Shown here: positions 8,203 through 18,302 of the stretch, piece by piece
Numbering within the stretch: the first letter of the stretch is position 1
Layout: the number at the start of each line of letters is the position of its first letter
Assembly (NCBI RefSeq): GCF_029714945.1
Contig: NZ_CP121634.1
Span: forward strand, 8,267,001-8,331,000
Reading direction: 5' to 3'
DNA from: Bradyrhizobium sp. CIAT3101
GTDB lineage: Bacteria > Pseudomonadota > Alphaproteobacteria > Rhizobiales > Xanthobacteraceae
Length of the DNA stretch: 64,000 nucleotides
Translations under genes and position numbers: made by a program
Notes under the pieces: model-generated
Told to the model about the DNA's origin: nothing
Databases searched by the model: none
What the model saw: the letters and a program-made list of their open reading frames with translations, nothing else

Positions 8203-8452
8203 GCTACGTCTCCTGTCATCGATCGCTTAGCTCATTCAAGAGCGGATTTAGATCTGCTCCGGACGAGTCGTTTGGCACGGGCGCCGCCGCATATTACCTC
8301 AACGCATGTTTTGGCTTCTGCAGCACGTCATCCGCGATGATCTGCGCTCTCCTGCTCGCAAACGGAGCTGTTCAGCTCGTGCGATAAGTGGGCGGCGAGG
8401 ACGCCACTTCGGCGCAACCGGCGTGTTCCGGTCATTTCATTCCTGCGGCGGG

Positions 8453-9373
8453 TCAGATTTCTGCATACGCAATGCCCGTGAAGTTGCCCTGGGACCAAAG
8501 GAGATTGTGTTTGTTCTTTCCATCAAGGTCGGCGGAATAGATCGAACCGGCGAGGTCCGTAACGAACATCTGATTGCCGGGAACGTCGAGTGCGATGCCG
8601 ATTCCCTCCATCAGGTGCGTGATGAGAATTTCCGGCTCCGTCTTTAGATCGACGCGCGCGCGATTGACCGTGTTGCCACGCGGAGGATCACCGCGGTCGG
8701 TCCAATAGAGGACGCGGTTAGCGAGGTCCAACTCAAGGTGAATCGGCTCCGGCAAGCCATCGAATAGCACCTCGATGTCGGAGCGATTTGCCGGGCTCTC
8801 GCCGTCCGGAATGTCGATGTTGGCGCGAAGGATTCGGCCTAGACCGGCATTGTCCGGACCTTTCTGCGTCCAGTAGAGCTGGCGGCGCTCAATGTCGATG
8901 GTGACGCCAATGCACCACCTTGTCGGGTCACGGCGGTCCACCTCACCGCGGCCTGCCTCGATGAGCGTCTCTATCTTCGAGCCGTCGAGATTGCACCGCA
9001 TAACCCGCATCCCTTCGCGGTCAGACCAGTACAGCTTGCCGCATCTGCGATCGAGCTGGATCTGCTTCGGCGTGAAAGTGGCACCGCGGGGAACGATGAC
9101 TCTTCGAGCTGTTCCATCGATATCGGCGCGCTCGATCGAGCCATCGTTGACGGCGACACCGGACCCCATGTTGGTCCAATAGATATGACCAGCGTGGACA
9201 TCGATTGCGACTCCGTCTGGAAGCTGACAATCGGTAACAATAACTTTTCGATCGGAACCATCTGGTTTCATCGCTTGAATGCGGTTGGTGCTCACCTCGA
9301 GAAAGAACAGCCGACGAACTGGGAACTCCCCGGCAAGCGACACTTCCGATTTGACGGCGCTAGCGTCCGTCAT
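8453..9373 (-). CDS. YWTD-repeat beta-propeller protein
   Basis: 306 residues made of repeated blades with YW[TS]D-type motifs: IYWTNMGSG, LYWSDREGM, LYWTQKGPD, LYWTDRGDP and MFVTDLAGS, spaced about 45 residues. This is the six-bladed propeller related to low-density-lipoprotein-receptor YWTD domains and to SMP-30/gluconolactonases. No signal peptide is visible, so it is probably cytoplasmic. Ribosome site GGGGAGAAC before ATG supports the start. It is 250 bp upstream of the BKACE gene on the same strand and may be a lactonase-like or binding partner in that pathway; the catalytic role is unproven. Confidence 0.78.
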   Translation of the reverse strand: MTDASAVKSEVSLAGEFPVRRLFFLEVSTNRIQAMKPDGSDRKVIVTDCQLPDGVAIDVHAGHIYWTNMGSGVAVNDGSIERADIDGTARRVIVPRGATFTPKQIQLDRRCGKLYWSDREGMRVMRCNLDGSKIETLIEAGRGEVDRRDPTRWCIGVTIDIERRQLYWTQKGPDNAGLGRILRANIDIPDGESPANRSDIEVLFDGLPEPIHLELDLANRVLYWTDRGDPPRGNTVNRARVDLKTEPEILITHLMEGIGIALDVPGNQMFVTDLAGSIYSADLDGKNKHNLLWSQGNFTGIAYAEI

Positions 9374-9539
9374 GTTCTCCCCTCACGATTGAGCGGATGT
9401 GCTAGACGCAGGATCGCGTTCCAGCCTGTATGATTCTTGCCGAACCGAAGCTTGCTCGTGCACGGGTGCGGACAGTCGTTTTCACACACGACCTTCTATC
9501 CCAGCTTCCCAGCGAAGGAATGCATTCTAAAGACGAAGA

Positions 9540-10310
9540 TCAATACTTCGCGACCGCGTCACCCAAGCGGTAATTCACACGGACTAAACCGATGTCGATA
9601 TCCTGACTGATGCGGGCGGTCCCTGCACGATCGCCCGCCGGGATGCCTACAGTTCCTGTCGAAAAAAAGAAGTCTACGTCCCGACGGCCCATGAACAAGT
9701 GATCGTACTCAATACCGACGGACCAATTCGGAGCGAAGCCAAATTCAAGGCCCGCGCCTACCGCACCACCCCAACGGGTTTCCCTGCCATTGTCGATTGC
9801 CAGCCCAGTTGCAAAATCTGAGACTCGATATTTCTCGCGGACGCCCGCAGCGCCCCCCTTCACATAGAGCAGCACATTATTCCAGACGTAACCGACCTGA
9901 CCCGTGAATAACCCAAATGCGTCAATTCTAGATTCATCCTGGACGCCCGCGAAAGCAAGATTGACGTTGGAGCCCGCGAAATCTGCCCAGTTGCCCTGCG
10001 CCTCAAGGCCGAACACCGAGTTCGCTATCTGCCAGCGGTAGCCGACTTGACCGCCGGCGGTGCCTCCTGTCGCGTTATGGCATCCCATGGCGAGCGGCGG
10101 AGCAAAGATCAAGCTACCGGCGTTGACGACGTCCCAGCACTGATGTGCGGAGCCACCGCCCCCGTCAATGCCGACGTAGAAGCCGCTCCAATCGTAGATC
10201 CGAGCGACCATTGGGAGGGCTTTGATGGAGGGCTGCGCCGCCAAATCAGCGGCGGAGACCGGCGCGGCCAGCGCGATAAGCGCTATCGTGCCCAGCAGGA
10301 CTGCTTTCAT
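9540..10310 (-). CDS. Outer-membrane beta-barrel protein (Omp25/Omp31-like)
   Basis: 256 residues. A signal peptide (MKAVLLGTIALIALAAPVSA, cleavage about residue 20) is followed by DWSGFYVGIDGGGG, the classic opening of rhizobial eight-stranded porin-like barrels, then alternating aromatic/glycine strands (GGQVGYRWQI, GQVGYVWNNVLLYVKGG, GGAVGAGLEFGFAPNWSVGIEYDHLFMG) and a C-terminal strand IGLVRVNYRLG. About 165 bp upstream of the propeller gene on the same strand, but it may have its own promoter. Role: surface protein; no specific function can be assigned. Confidence 0.85.
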   Translation of the reverse strand: MKAVLLGTIALIALAAPVSAADLAAQPSIKALPMVARIYDWSGFYVGIDGGGGSAHQCWDVVNAGSLIFAPPLAMGCHNATGGTAGGQVGYRWQIANSVFGLEAQGNWADFAGSNVNLAFAGVQDESRIDAFGLFTGQVGYVWNNVLLYVKGGAAGVREKYRVSDFATGLAIDNGRETRWGGAVGAGLEFGFAPNWSVGIEYDHLFMGRRDVDFFFSTGTVGIPAGDRAGTARISQDIDIGLVRVNYRLGDAVAKY

Positions 10311-11800
10311 TTTTGGCCCCGTTCCCTTGATGGTTTATCGACCAACATAGCCATGTGTCGGCACTCTCCATCAATTGCCAAGGCTGGTAGTTGACTACAC
10401 CGCAAGCGTTCCCTGAGCATTCGACTGAGGAACAGAAGCTGACGTCGGTGGCCAGGCATGCGCGATCGATTGGCACGCCAATTGCTGGAACAGGATTACG
10501 AAAGCAAGTCACCACCTCGATGGTTGAGAGGATATCGATGTTGGTTCTCATGGTACTCCTGTCCATTCTTTGCGCCACCCAGCGGGGCAGTTAATCAGGA
10601 CATTGAAACGAATGTTGGCGCGCGGACCAGGCTGGTGCCAAAAAGATTAGCGTAACCGAACGGTTCGCCCCCTCTCCGACGGCGTGCAAGGACGTGATGA
10701 AAAGCTCGGGACGCTCGCGAAGGCACTCGGGCAGACACCTTCACTGGAGACCTTCGGGGAGAAATCCGCGCAGACGACGTCGATGCGGCGGCTAAAAGAC
10801 ATGGTAGATCCGAAAAACAAGATCAAAGACCGTCATCGCCCAGACGCCGATCTGGAAGCTAAGCCCGCGCTTAGCCAGCTGAAGACCGTTGACCCCGGCG
10901 CGATACAGCGAATGAGTACGAGGTCGGCGTCTCTCGGAGAGACTGGTCGGCCGAACGGCTGGTGAGCTCAGCTGGGCAAACCAAAACCCCTGCTCTGCCC
11001 CGCATTCGTTCCCGATCTGCCGGAACTCACTTGCTGGGGGCCCCGACACCAGAGGTTAGCGTGTTCGGGGCTGACATTTGATCGCTCGATGAGCGTGTCG
11101 TATTGTTGAACAGCATCAATGCCGCCCTCGCGATGCTTCATCAGCAGGTCGATCAGCCTGGATGCGAAGTTCTCCCGAACAACAGCGGCCTAGAAAAGCA
11201 GCGCGTCATCTCAGTGGTCTCAAACAGCGTGTCACCCATGCGGAACTTTCGAGGTCTTCTGGCGAGATCGCGTCTTCAGTGGCTGCTACTCGGCACGAAC
11301 CTTCTTATCCAGGTGATCGCTCTCCGTGTGGGATTTTCTGCGCTGTCTGCCTCAAGACACCGATGCCTGAACTTCTACACGAAAGCCGACGCATTCCGGG
11401 GTCGTGGTACAAAGCACACATTTTCCTCTTCATAAATGAGGCTCGAACACGTCATTCGTGGCATGGCAATTGCTGCGACCGATTGCAGAGCGGGCGACGA
11501 TGCGCTCTTGCAGTCTCCGGCCTCGGGGGTTCACATGCGGCCTTCTCAGTCGATCAATCGAGGCCATGCTGATGCTGTCGCCCGTGCGGAGTCGCCCTTG
11601 GTGTCGCGGCGCCGAGCTGAGCAAAGCGGCAGAGTTCGTTCCTACCGCATGTTGCTGCACAAAAGTCCTGAAAACGCGCCAGTGGCGATTTGCTGGTGTG
11701 TTTCCATGAACTGCATTTTCCATCGATGCCTTCCCCACACCAGGCGATTCCAGCGCACTAGCGCTGTTGCTAGCAATCACACCGAGACAAGGAGATGAGG
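10311..11800. other. Gene-poor stretch of about 1.5 kb
   Basis: Contains several short open frames on both strands but none with a convincing family match, ribosome site and composition. A Lys/Asp-rich 93-codon frame at 10684-10965 (plus) is the only one with protein-like composition and is left uncalled. One 7-bp hairpin is listed separately. No insertion sequence recognised. Confidence 0.5.
10858..10875. repeat. Perfect hairpin GCTAAGC-CCGC-GCTTAGC
   Basis: Seven-bp perfect arms around a 4-base loop within the gene-poor stretch. No T-run on either side, so not a clear terminator; it could be an operator or a mobile-element remnant. Confidence 0.35.
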
Positions 11801-12265
11801 ATGATGAAGGAAGCCGGGATCAACCATGACGTCGACGGGGCAGCAGGCGCATTTCAGGACTTTGCCAAGCAAACCATCGGAACACAGACGGAGTTCTCGA
11901 AAAGATTTTTCGACATCTATTCGCATTGGCATGAGCGCATTCAAACCGAATCTACGCAGGCGATAGAGCTCTTGGGGAAGCTTACTTCCACGACCTCGGC
12001 AAACGATCAAATCGGCTATCTTCAGAGCTGGATGAAAGGTGCCACACAGCGAGCGTCGCTTGATGTAATCTACTCGATTGAGACCGCGAAAGCTCTCGCG
12101 AACGCTGACCTTCCGCTATTCGCCAGCCCGGAGCTCTTCAAGCCGACAACTCTCTTCCCGCATTTGGCATCGTTCAACTTGCCAGCCGGGGCTGGGATCA
12201 ACTTCCACTACGGTTCTTGGCAGCTGCCGACGCTCCGGATCGAAGGATGTCGACCAGAGCGTTGA
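11801..12265 (+). CDS. Phasin-like protein
   Basis: 154 residues from the ATG placed 6 nt after AAGGAG (an ATG at 11795 directly abuts the ribosome site). The segment FQDFAKQTIGTQTEFSKRF, then HERIQTESTQAIELLGKLT and IGYLQSWMKG, is amphipathic helix without signal peptide or membrane segments and resembles the phasin family that coats polyhydroxyalkanoate granules, which Bradyrhizobium stores in bacteroids. The C-terminal 40 residues (LFASPELFKPTTLF onward) diverge. Isolated gene. The family call is by pattern only; an unrelated helical protein is possible. Confidence 0.55.
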   Translation: MMKEAGINHDVDGAAGAFQDFAKQTIGTQTEFSKRFFDIYSHWHERIQTESTQAIELLGKLTSTTSANDQIGYLQSWMKGATQRASLDVIYSIETAKALANADLPLFASPELFKPTTLFPHLASFNLPAGAGINFHYGSWQLPTLRIEGCRPER

Positions 12266-12581
12266 AAGTTGGGCTTTCTTACCAGGAGTTCAGAGGAAGA
12301 CGGGGTCCTTCGGAAGGAGCGCCGCCAGCACATGTCATTGGCGCTCGTTGGTCGCAATGACGTTCACTTCCGACGCTAGCAACGCCACCAACATCATTTC
12401 GGACGGGCGATGATCGTCAGCCGAGCCGTGCGTGACCGCATTAGATCGGTTAGGCGAACCCGGCGGTGCCGTTGCGGGCGCCCCTTGTGCCGCCATCTCG
12501 GAGCAGCGGATGCCGGCAACTATCGACATCACGATGTTTTTGTCTCGGCTGTTAGGTTCACGAACGGTTGTTTGCCTTTTG
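12266..12581. other. Intergenic, no gene seen
   Basis: About 315 bp between the convergent phasin-like and CoA-transferase genes. Open frames here are continuations of overlapping non-coding frames; no terminator with a clear T-run found. Confidence 0.4.
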
Positions 12582-14999
12582 CTAGCTCCCTTCGGAGAGC
12601 ATCGACGTCCCAATGATGCCCTCCGAGGCCAATTGTGCGATCTCGGCGCAGGAGAGCCCGAGAAGACCCGATAATACCTCGCCGTTATGCTCTCCGAGCG
12701 CCGGCGCGGCTGTGCGGATGGCGAACGGCCCCGCACCATCGCGGATCGGCATTGACGGTTGTGGATGCAAACCAATGAACGCGCGTTCCACTTCCTGCAG
12801 AAATGCACGCGACCTGAGATGCGGGTCCTTGAGCAGGTCAGTTGGCTGCCGGGCCGCGCCGGCCGCAATTCGTCCCGCTTGCAGCTTCGACATCGCCTGG
12901 TCGGCGTCACGGGTGTGCGTCCAAGCTTCGATGGCCCTCTCTCTCTCGTCCTCGATACAGCGGCGAGCTTCTGCAGATTGCAGCGATGCATCTATCGCCC
13001 AGTCTGGCCGTCCAATGAGGATGGCAAGCCTCTGCCACATCTTATCGTCGATCGCGGCTAGCATGACCCAGCTATCCTCACCCAAGCACCGGAAGCAGCC
13101 ATGCGGAACGAACTGTGGATGTCGAGTCCCATACTTTGGGGGCGACATGCCGCCAATCGACTGAAGGGTGATCCATGGCGCCGCAAACGGCATCATGCAT
13201 TCGATTTGCGCAAGGTCAATGAACTGTCCGCGCCCGGTGCTGCGGGCGTGAATCAACGCGACCAGAACTGCGGCGCAGCCGTTCAATCCGCCGACGGCAT
13301 CCCCAAAGGCGACGTGGCTCATTACGGGTGGCCCATCCGGATTTCCGACTACGATCGGCAACCCTGCCCCCTGCTCGAGCGTCGAGCCGTAAGCCCGACA
13401 ATCGCGGTAGAGGCTGTTCGCGCCGAAAGCTGACATCGACAACATGACAAGCCGAGGATTGAGCTTTCGGAGCACATCGTAGCCAAGCCCGAGCTTTGGC
13501 AGCACATCAACCGAATAATTGTCTGCGACGACATCGGCTCCCGCCAAAAGACGCTTGGCAAGAGCGAGGCCTTGGGGCCGTGTGAGGTCGAGTGTGATGC
13601 CGCGCTTGTTGCGATTCATGATACAGAAGGCTTGGCTCCTTTCGTACATCTGAGCGTCGACGTAAGCGGGCCGCCGGTCGACGCCCCGCCACCAATCCGG
13701 GTATTTGGTGGACTCGATCTTGATGACTTCTGCACCAAGATCCGCCAGGGTGCGCGTGCACAACGGGCCCGCCCAGCCCATCGTGAAGTCGATAACGCGA
13801 ATCCCGCGCAACGGCTGTCGTTCGGCATCGATGCAGGTGGAGGACCGCGGCGCAGCCAAGGACAGCTGCTTTCGGATATCGGCGACCGGTTGCTGCTCGC
13901 CGGGAGCTGGAACCTTGCCCCCTCGCCGCGGGGGCGTCAATGTCAACCGCTGCATCGACCCTACCGTCAAGCCCTCTTCTTGCCCTAGGACGACAGGCAC
14001 GATTGCGCCGCGCTGCCTTTTTTCCGTGTCGAGGAGTAGATCGGATATGTCGGGTACTGGTACAATCGGGATCTTTCGCTTCAGTCCCTCCGCGAACCAC
14101 TCCTGCGCAGTCCGCATCTTCAGCCGTGGCATGAACTGCCGTTCGATCCACTCAACGTGCTGCAGACGATCTTCGCCGAGAACCAGAGTCGGATCATCGC
14201 CAAGTTCGGACAGCTCAAGCATATCGCAGAATGCACGCCATTGTGCCGGCGTGAATGTGGTAACACCGAGCCAGCCATTTTTGGCTTCATAAATGCCGCC
14301 CGGAAAAATCGGCCAGAAACGGTTAATGCCAATCCGGCGCATGACCTCACCGCGCGCGGAAGCCTCGAACATGAGATATTCGCTGATAGAGAGGCTCGAT
14401 TCGAAGATACTGACCGACCACGACCGTCCTGCCTGACCATCCATTCGTGCCACAGCCGAAGCAGCCGCCGCGATGAAGCCCCAAAGACCGCCGAGAATAC
14501 CAGTCTGGAAATCCGGTGCGTGCAACGGCGGGCCCTCGGCCGGCCCAACAAGCTTGATTAGCCCCGCGAGCGCACGGATGGTTGCATCGGTTGCGGCGAA
14601 TCCTGCATAAGGACCCGCGCGGCCGAACCAGCTCGCTTCGAGGTGAATTAATTTGGATCGCCGCTGGCGGATCGCGGCCATATCGACGGAGGGGCAATTC
14701 GTCGGATCAATGTCCCTGCCGTCAACCAGAATATCGCAGTTCTCGATCATCGCGGTCAGCTGCGTGACCGCGTCCGGAGCAGCGGGGTCAATGATCGTGC
14801 TCGACTTGTTGAAGTTCAGGAAAGCGAACCAAGCGCTCTGGCCCGTCGGAGTGAGCGGCGCGCAGCGCCGAATTGGATCGCCTGCCGGCGGTTCGATTTT
14901 CTGAACATCCGCGCCGAAGTCGGCAAACAATCGCGCGCAATAGCTGGTTGCCGCCGAGCTACCGATTTCGACGACCCGCAGATTCGACAATACTCCCAT
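12582..14999 (-). CDS. Tandem CaiB/BaiF class III CoA-transferase fusion
   Basis: 805 residues made of two complete class III CoA-transferase units in one chain. Unit 1 (about 1-400) starts MGVLSNLRVVEIGSSAATS and carries FADFGADVQKIEPPAGDP; unit 2 (about 405-805) starts RGIRVIDFTMGWAGPLCTRT and carries LADLGAEVIKIESTKYPDWW, FCIMNRNKRGITLDL and the downstream GRGQFIDLAQIECM. Typical members have one 400-residue unit and form interlocked dimers, so this fusion would be a pseudo-dimer. The start is chosen for GGAG 6 nt upstream of ATG; a longer frame to 15137 has no ribosome site. These enzymes move CoA between carboxylic acids. It is 90 bp downstream of the monooxygenase on the same strand, suggesting one pathway. 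Substrate unknown. Confidence 0.85.
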   Translation of the reverse strand: MGVLSNLRVVEIGSSAATSYCARLFADFGADVQKIEPPAGDPIRRCAPLTPTGQSAWFAFLNFNKSSTIIDPAAPDAVTQLTAMIENCDILVDGRDIDPTNCPSVDMAAIRQRRSKLIHLEASWFGRAGPYAGFAATDATIRALAGLIKLVGPAEGPPLHAPDFQTGILGGLWGFIAAAASAVARMDGQAGRSWSVSIFESSLSISEYLMFEASARGEVMRRIGINRFWPIFPGGIYEAKNGWLGVTTFTPAQWRAFCDMLELSELGDDPTLVLGEDRLQHVEWIERQFMPRLKMRTAQEWFAEGLKRKIPIVPVPDISDLLLDTEKRQRGAIVPVVLGQEEGLTVGSMQRLTLTPPRRGGKVPAPGEQQPVADIRKQLSLAAPRSSTCIDAERQPLRGIRVIDFTMGWAGPLCTRTLADLGAEVIKIESTKYPDWWRGVDRRPAYVDAQMYERSQAFCIMNRNKRGITLDLTRPQGLALAKRLLAGADVVADNYSVDVLPKLGLGYDVLRKLNPRLVMLSMSAFGANSLYRDCRAYGSTLEQGAGLPIVVGNPDGPPVMSHVAFGDAVGGLNGCAAVLVALIHARSTGRGQFIDLAQIECMMPFAAPWITLQSIGGMSPPKYGTRHPQFVPHGCFRCLGEDSWVMLAAIDDKMWQRLAILIGRPDWAIDASLQSAEARRCIEDERERAIEAWTHTRDADQAMSKLQAGRIAAGAARQPTDLLKDPHLRSRAFLQEVERAFIGLHPQPSMPIRDGAGPFAIRTAAPALGEHNGEVLSGLLGLSCAEIAQLASEGIIGTSMLSEGS

Positions 15000-15088
15000 C
15001 GTGGCTCCATTGTTACAGTCAAAGGTCTTCAACCGCGAACTGTTGACTGTCACAATTGCTCGCGCCCGATTCGGCTTGAGCAGGAACC

Positions 15089-16726
15089 CTAGTGTGTGAC
15101 AAAGCCGCGATAACCGCTTGCGGCAACTTCGTCGCACTTTTTTCGATAGTTGCCTACACCCCCGGTATAGGAGAGGACACGGCGCGGTTTGCCTTCAACG
15201 TTCGATCCCAAGTACCAGGAATTCGTCTTGGCGATCAGCATTGCCTTGGCGAGCGCATCGTGATGCGCCACCCATTGATCTTCCAACTCTTTGGAGGGTT
15301 CGATCACCTTGAAGTTCTTGTCGCGGAGATAGCTAATGCATCCAGTTATCCACTCGACCTGCTGCTGCAAGCAGGTGGTCTCGTTGCAAAGCGCGGCGGC
15401 GGGGGCCAGCGGCACCGCGGTCGTGAATAGATTGGGATAGCCGTGCACCTGCAACCCCATGGTGGTCCGGATGTCCCTTCCCCAATCCTCCTTCAGCGAT
15501 CGTCCACCGCGACCGCGGATGTCGATGCGGGTTAAAGCGCCCGTTCCTGCGTCAAATCCGGTTGCCAGGATGATGACATCGAGCGCGTGAACTGTGCCAT
15601 CGGTAGTCTGAATGCCCTCAGCCGTGATGCGCTCGATTGCGTTCGTCTTAACGCTGACAATTTCCACATTTGTTCGATGAAACGCCTCAAGGAAATTCTG
15701 CTCCAAGGGGACGCGATGGGTACCGAATCCGTAATCGCTCGGGATCAGCAGGTCGCACAGTTTTGGATCCGTGAGCCGCTCGCGCATTTTAGCGCGCACG
15801 AATTCGGAGATCTCAGCGTTCACCGCTTCATCGAAGAACAGTTCGGCGAAGGACGATACCCACAACTTCACAGAGCCATCGTTCCAGCAGTCTTCAAGCA
15901 CCTTCCGGCGCTGTTGCGCTGACAAATCGGGCCAGGCGTACTCAACATCAAATTCAAAGCCCGTGAACGTGTGTGGCAGCCGTTCGGTAAGGACTTTGAA
16001 CTTTGACTTGTAGGCTTCGACATCGGCGGCCGTGTACTTAGGATTCTTCATGGGGAGGACGTATTGCGGCGTGCGAACGAACACCTTGAGCTGGTCAACT
16101 TCTTCCGCGATCGTTTGGATGACCTGGATTCCCGTCGCTCCAATGCCAACCACACCGACGCGCTTGCCGGCAAACTCAACCAGCTGCCGGGGCCATCGCG
16201 CCGTATGGAACACCTGCCCCCTGAACGTCTCCTGCCCAGGGAAGGACACGTGGGGTGCCGAAAGCATACCGCAGCATGTGACGAGAAACTGCGTATCGAT
16301 CACATCACCTTTGTCGGTCGCGACCACCCATCGCTCCGTCGCTCCGTTGAAATGAGCGCTCTGGACTCTCGTGCCGAACTGAATGTCCTTGCGCAGATCA
16401 AGCTGGTCCGCAACGTAATTCAGCCAACGTTCGATTTCGGGCTGGCTCGGATACCTTTCGCTCCAGCTCCATCCTTTGTAGAGGGTTTCCGAAAACAGGT
16501 AATGGTAGACGTAGCCCTCTGAATCGACGCGCGCACCAGGATAGCGGTTCCAATACCAAGTACCGCCGACCCCCGAGGCCGCGTCGATCGCCCTGACGTT
16601 CAGCCCGAGTTCTCGTAGCCGATAAAGCTGATAAAGGCCGGCTATGCCGGCTCCTATGACGAGGGCGTCGAATGTCGCTGTCGCACGCCCGCCACCACCA
16701 TCGGGCTTATTCGTGGCCTGGATCAT
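15089..16726 (-). CDS. FAD/NADPH Baeyer-Villiger-type monooxygenase
   Basis: 545 residues. First Rossmann motif ALVIGAGIAGLYQLY (FAD), then GVGGTWYWNRYPGARVDSE, the Baeyer-Villiger fingerprint FRGQVFHTARWPR, and the second Rossmann motif VGVVGIGATGIQV (NADPH), with the late ILATGFDAGTGA. This order and length match the cyclohexanone/phenylacetone monooxygenase group, which inserts oxygen next to a ketone. GGGAGGAG before ATG fixes the start. Co-oriented with the CoA-transferase fusion and divergent from the methyltransferase, 433 bp apart. Expected to convert a ketone to an ester or lactone; substrate not known. Confidence 0.9.
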   Translation of the reverse strand: MIQATNKPDGGGGRATATFDALVIGAGIAGLYQLYRLRELGLNVRAIDAASGVGGTWYWNRYPGARVDSEGYVYHYLFSETLYKGWSWSERYPSQPEIERWLNYVADQLDLRKDIQFGTRVQSAHFNGATERWVVATDKGDVIDTQFLVTCCGMLSAPHVSFPGQETFRGQVFHTARWPRQLVEFAGKRVGVVGIGATGIQVIQTIAEEVDQLKVFVRTPQYVLPMKNPKYTAADVEAYKSKFKVLTERLPHTFTGFEFDVEYAWPDLSAQQRRKVLEDCWNDGSVKLWVSSFAELFFDEAVNAEISEFVRAKMRERLTDPKLCDLLIPSDYGFGTHRVPLEQNFLEAFHRTNVEIVSVKTNAIERITAEGIQTTDGTVHALDVIILATGFDAGTGALTRIDIRGRGGRSLKEDWGRDIRTTMGLQVHGYPNLFTTAVPLAPAAALCNETTCLQQQVEWITGCISYLRDKNFKVIEPSKELEDQWVAHHDALAKAMLIAKTNSWYLGSNVEGKPRRVLSYTGGVGNYRKKCDEVAASGYRGFVTH

Positions 16727-17159
16727 TTCTCCTCCCGGCTGTTCTTGCGACTTGGCAAGCAGGACAGCAAGGATCGTACCAATTGGTGGGCCGCGATAGT
16801 CAAGCGGAAAGGCACCCCCTTAGCAAGTCGGGACGACTGCGACGCCTTATGCGCTTTGAAGGAGTTGCGACATACGTCTGCAGTATGACACCGCCCCAGC
16901 AATCAAAGACGAGTGCGCATGGGAAATGTACGCGTGACGTTTATTTGTCCTCCTCGACAAGAGCTTCCGATTATTCGCGTGACGGCCTTTGCTCCAAACC
17001 GCGCGAACAAGTTTGTGAACCGTCAACTACCAACACTGGCAATTGATCGAGATGACAGACGCGTGTCACTGGTTGCTTGCTGAAGTCGGACTGCAGGTTT
17101 CCGACATGCACCAAAAGCTATTCGAGATGCAAAAATCGCTTTGAGAAGGACTTGCGGCA
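16727..17159. promoter_or_regulatory. Divergent intergenic region with palindrome ACCAATTGGT
   Basis: 433 bp between the monooxygenase (minus) and methyltransferase (plus) genes. A 10-bp perfect palindrome ACCAATTGGT at 16778-16787 lies 52 bp upstream of the monooxygenase start and could be an operator. I found no TGGCAC-N5-TTGC (sigma-54) element or nod box. Confidence 0.35.
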
Positions 17160-18236
17160 ATGCATTCGTCTGCACTGACGTCACGCGCACAGACCTCTGA
17201 AGCCGCACCTGTTCCCTCTCCCGATATTGCTCAGATCATCAAGTGGCGCGACAGCTCCTATGCCGCCGATCTCTTTATCGCCGCGGTCTCATGGCTTGAT
17301 CTCTTTACTCACCTAGATGGCCAGCCGGTAACCGAAGAGGAACTGCGAGTTCACTTCTCTCTTCGCGAGCGGCCAACACGGACCATGGTTCGACTCTTTG
17401 AATCGTGGGGCCTCATCTCCAAACAATCCGGCCGACTGCACGCAACCGCAACAGCCCTTCGTTATCTGAGTGGAACGTCCTCGGACAACATCTCGTCCTA
17501 TATCGCAACGATGAAATATAAGCCTTCTGTTCGGGAGCTTTATGAGATCCTGCGACAGGACGGCTCCAATACCTGGCACATTGAGCCCGGCGTAACCAAG
17601 TCTTGGGACGCCTTGATGCAGACGGATGAGTTCGCAGATCTCAACACACGCGGGATGGAGGAACGGGGACGGATCTTTGCTCCGCACCTCGCAGAGCTGT
17701 TGGATTGCACGAACGATACCCACGTACTCGATGTAGCTGGGGGATCCGGCGTGTATTCCGCGCATTTGTTAATGCGCTATACTTCACTCTCGGCAACAGT
17801 CCTTGAGCGCCCACCCGTTGATCAACTTGCAAGGACGTGTCTGAAAGATCGTAGTTTATACCCTGATCGCGCGAATGTCATAGCTGGCGACATGTTCGTT
17901 GATCCCCTGCCTGCAGATTCTAGCCTCCACCTCTATTCGCACGTGCTACACAATTGGGGACCAGACAAGGTCAATCTGCTCCTGAGCAAGTCATTTAAGA
18001 GCATTGCCTCCGGTGGTCGAATAGCAATTTTCAGCTGCCACCCTGATGACCGCGGAGGGCGCCCATCCCCCTCGGCTGAAGCAGAATACTCTGTGCTCCT
18101 TACCACAGGTTACGAGGGCTGCTGTTACACCTTCGAGGACATGCGGGCCATGCTCGAGAGCACCGGTTTTCAGGAGGTCAACTACCACAAATCCATCTGC
18201 AATCGCAGCCTCATCGTTGCGAGAAAGAGCTCCTGA
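17160..18236 (+). CDS. SAM-dependent O-methyltransferase, plant-COMT-like
   Basis: 358 residues. The N-terminal 100 residues form the dimerisation/winged-helix part typical of class I small-molecule O-methyltransferases. The Rossmann part has the SAM motif VLDVAGGSGVYSAHL (about residue 189), the acidic loop TVLERPPV, GDMFVDPLP and the late LYSHVLHNWGPD, in which the His-Asn-Trp sits at the position of the catalytic His of COMT-like enzymes. AAGGA about 9 nt upstream supports the start. Followed after 66 bp by the ThDP enzyme on the same strand. Acceptor unknown; small organic acid, phenol or quinone-like acceptors are common in the family. Confidence 0.85.
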   Translation: MHSSALTSRAQTSEAAPVPSPDIAQIIKWRDSSYAADLFIAAVSWLDLFTHLDGQPVTEEELRVHFSLRERPTRTMVRLFESWGLISKQSGRLHATATALRYLSGTSSDNISSYIATMKYKPSVRELYEILRQDGSNTWHIEPGVTKSWDALMQTDEFADLNTRGMEERGRIFAPHLAELLDCTNDTHVLDVAGGSGVYSAHLLMRYTSLSATVLERPPVDQLARTCLKDRSLYPDRANVIAGDMFVDPLPADSSLHLYSHVLHNWGPDKVNLLLSKSFKSIASGGRIAIFSCHPDDRGGRPSPSAEAEYSVLLTTGYEGCCYTFEDMRAMLESTGFQEVNYHKSICNRSLIVARKSS

Positions 18237-18302
18237 CGCCAATGCCTCGTTGGAGCAACGCCTCATTTTGCTGCTGCCCCCAGTGAGGTGCGTGAGCACG
18301 CC

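Noticed and set aside
10684..10965. Plus-strand 93-codon frame in the gene-poor region
   Set aside because: The Lys/Asp-rich composition is protein-like, but there is no family match and no ribosome site; not enough to call a gene.
16727..17159. nod box or sigma-54 promoter between monooxygenase and methyltransferase
   Set aside because: No match to the 25-bp nod-box motif and no GG-N10-GC element with flanking consensus was found.
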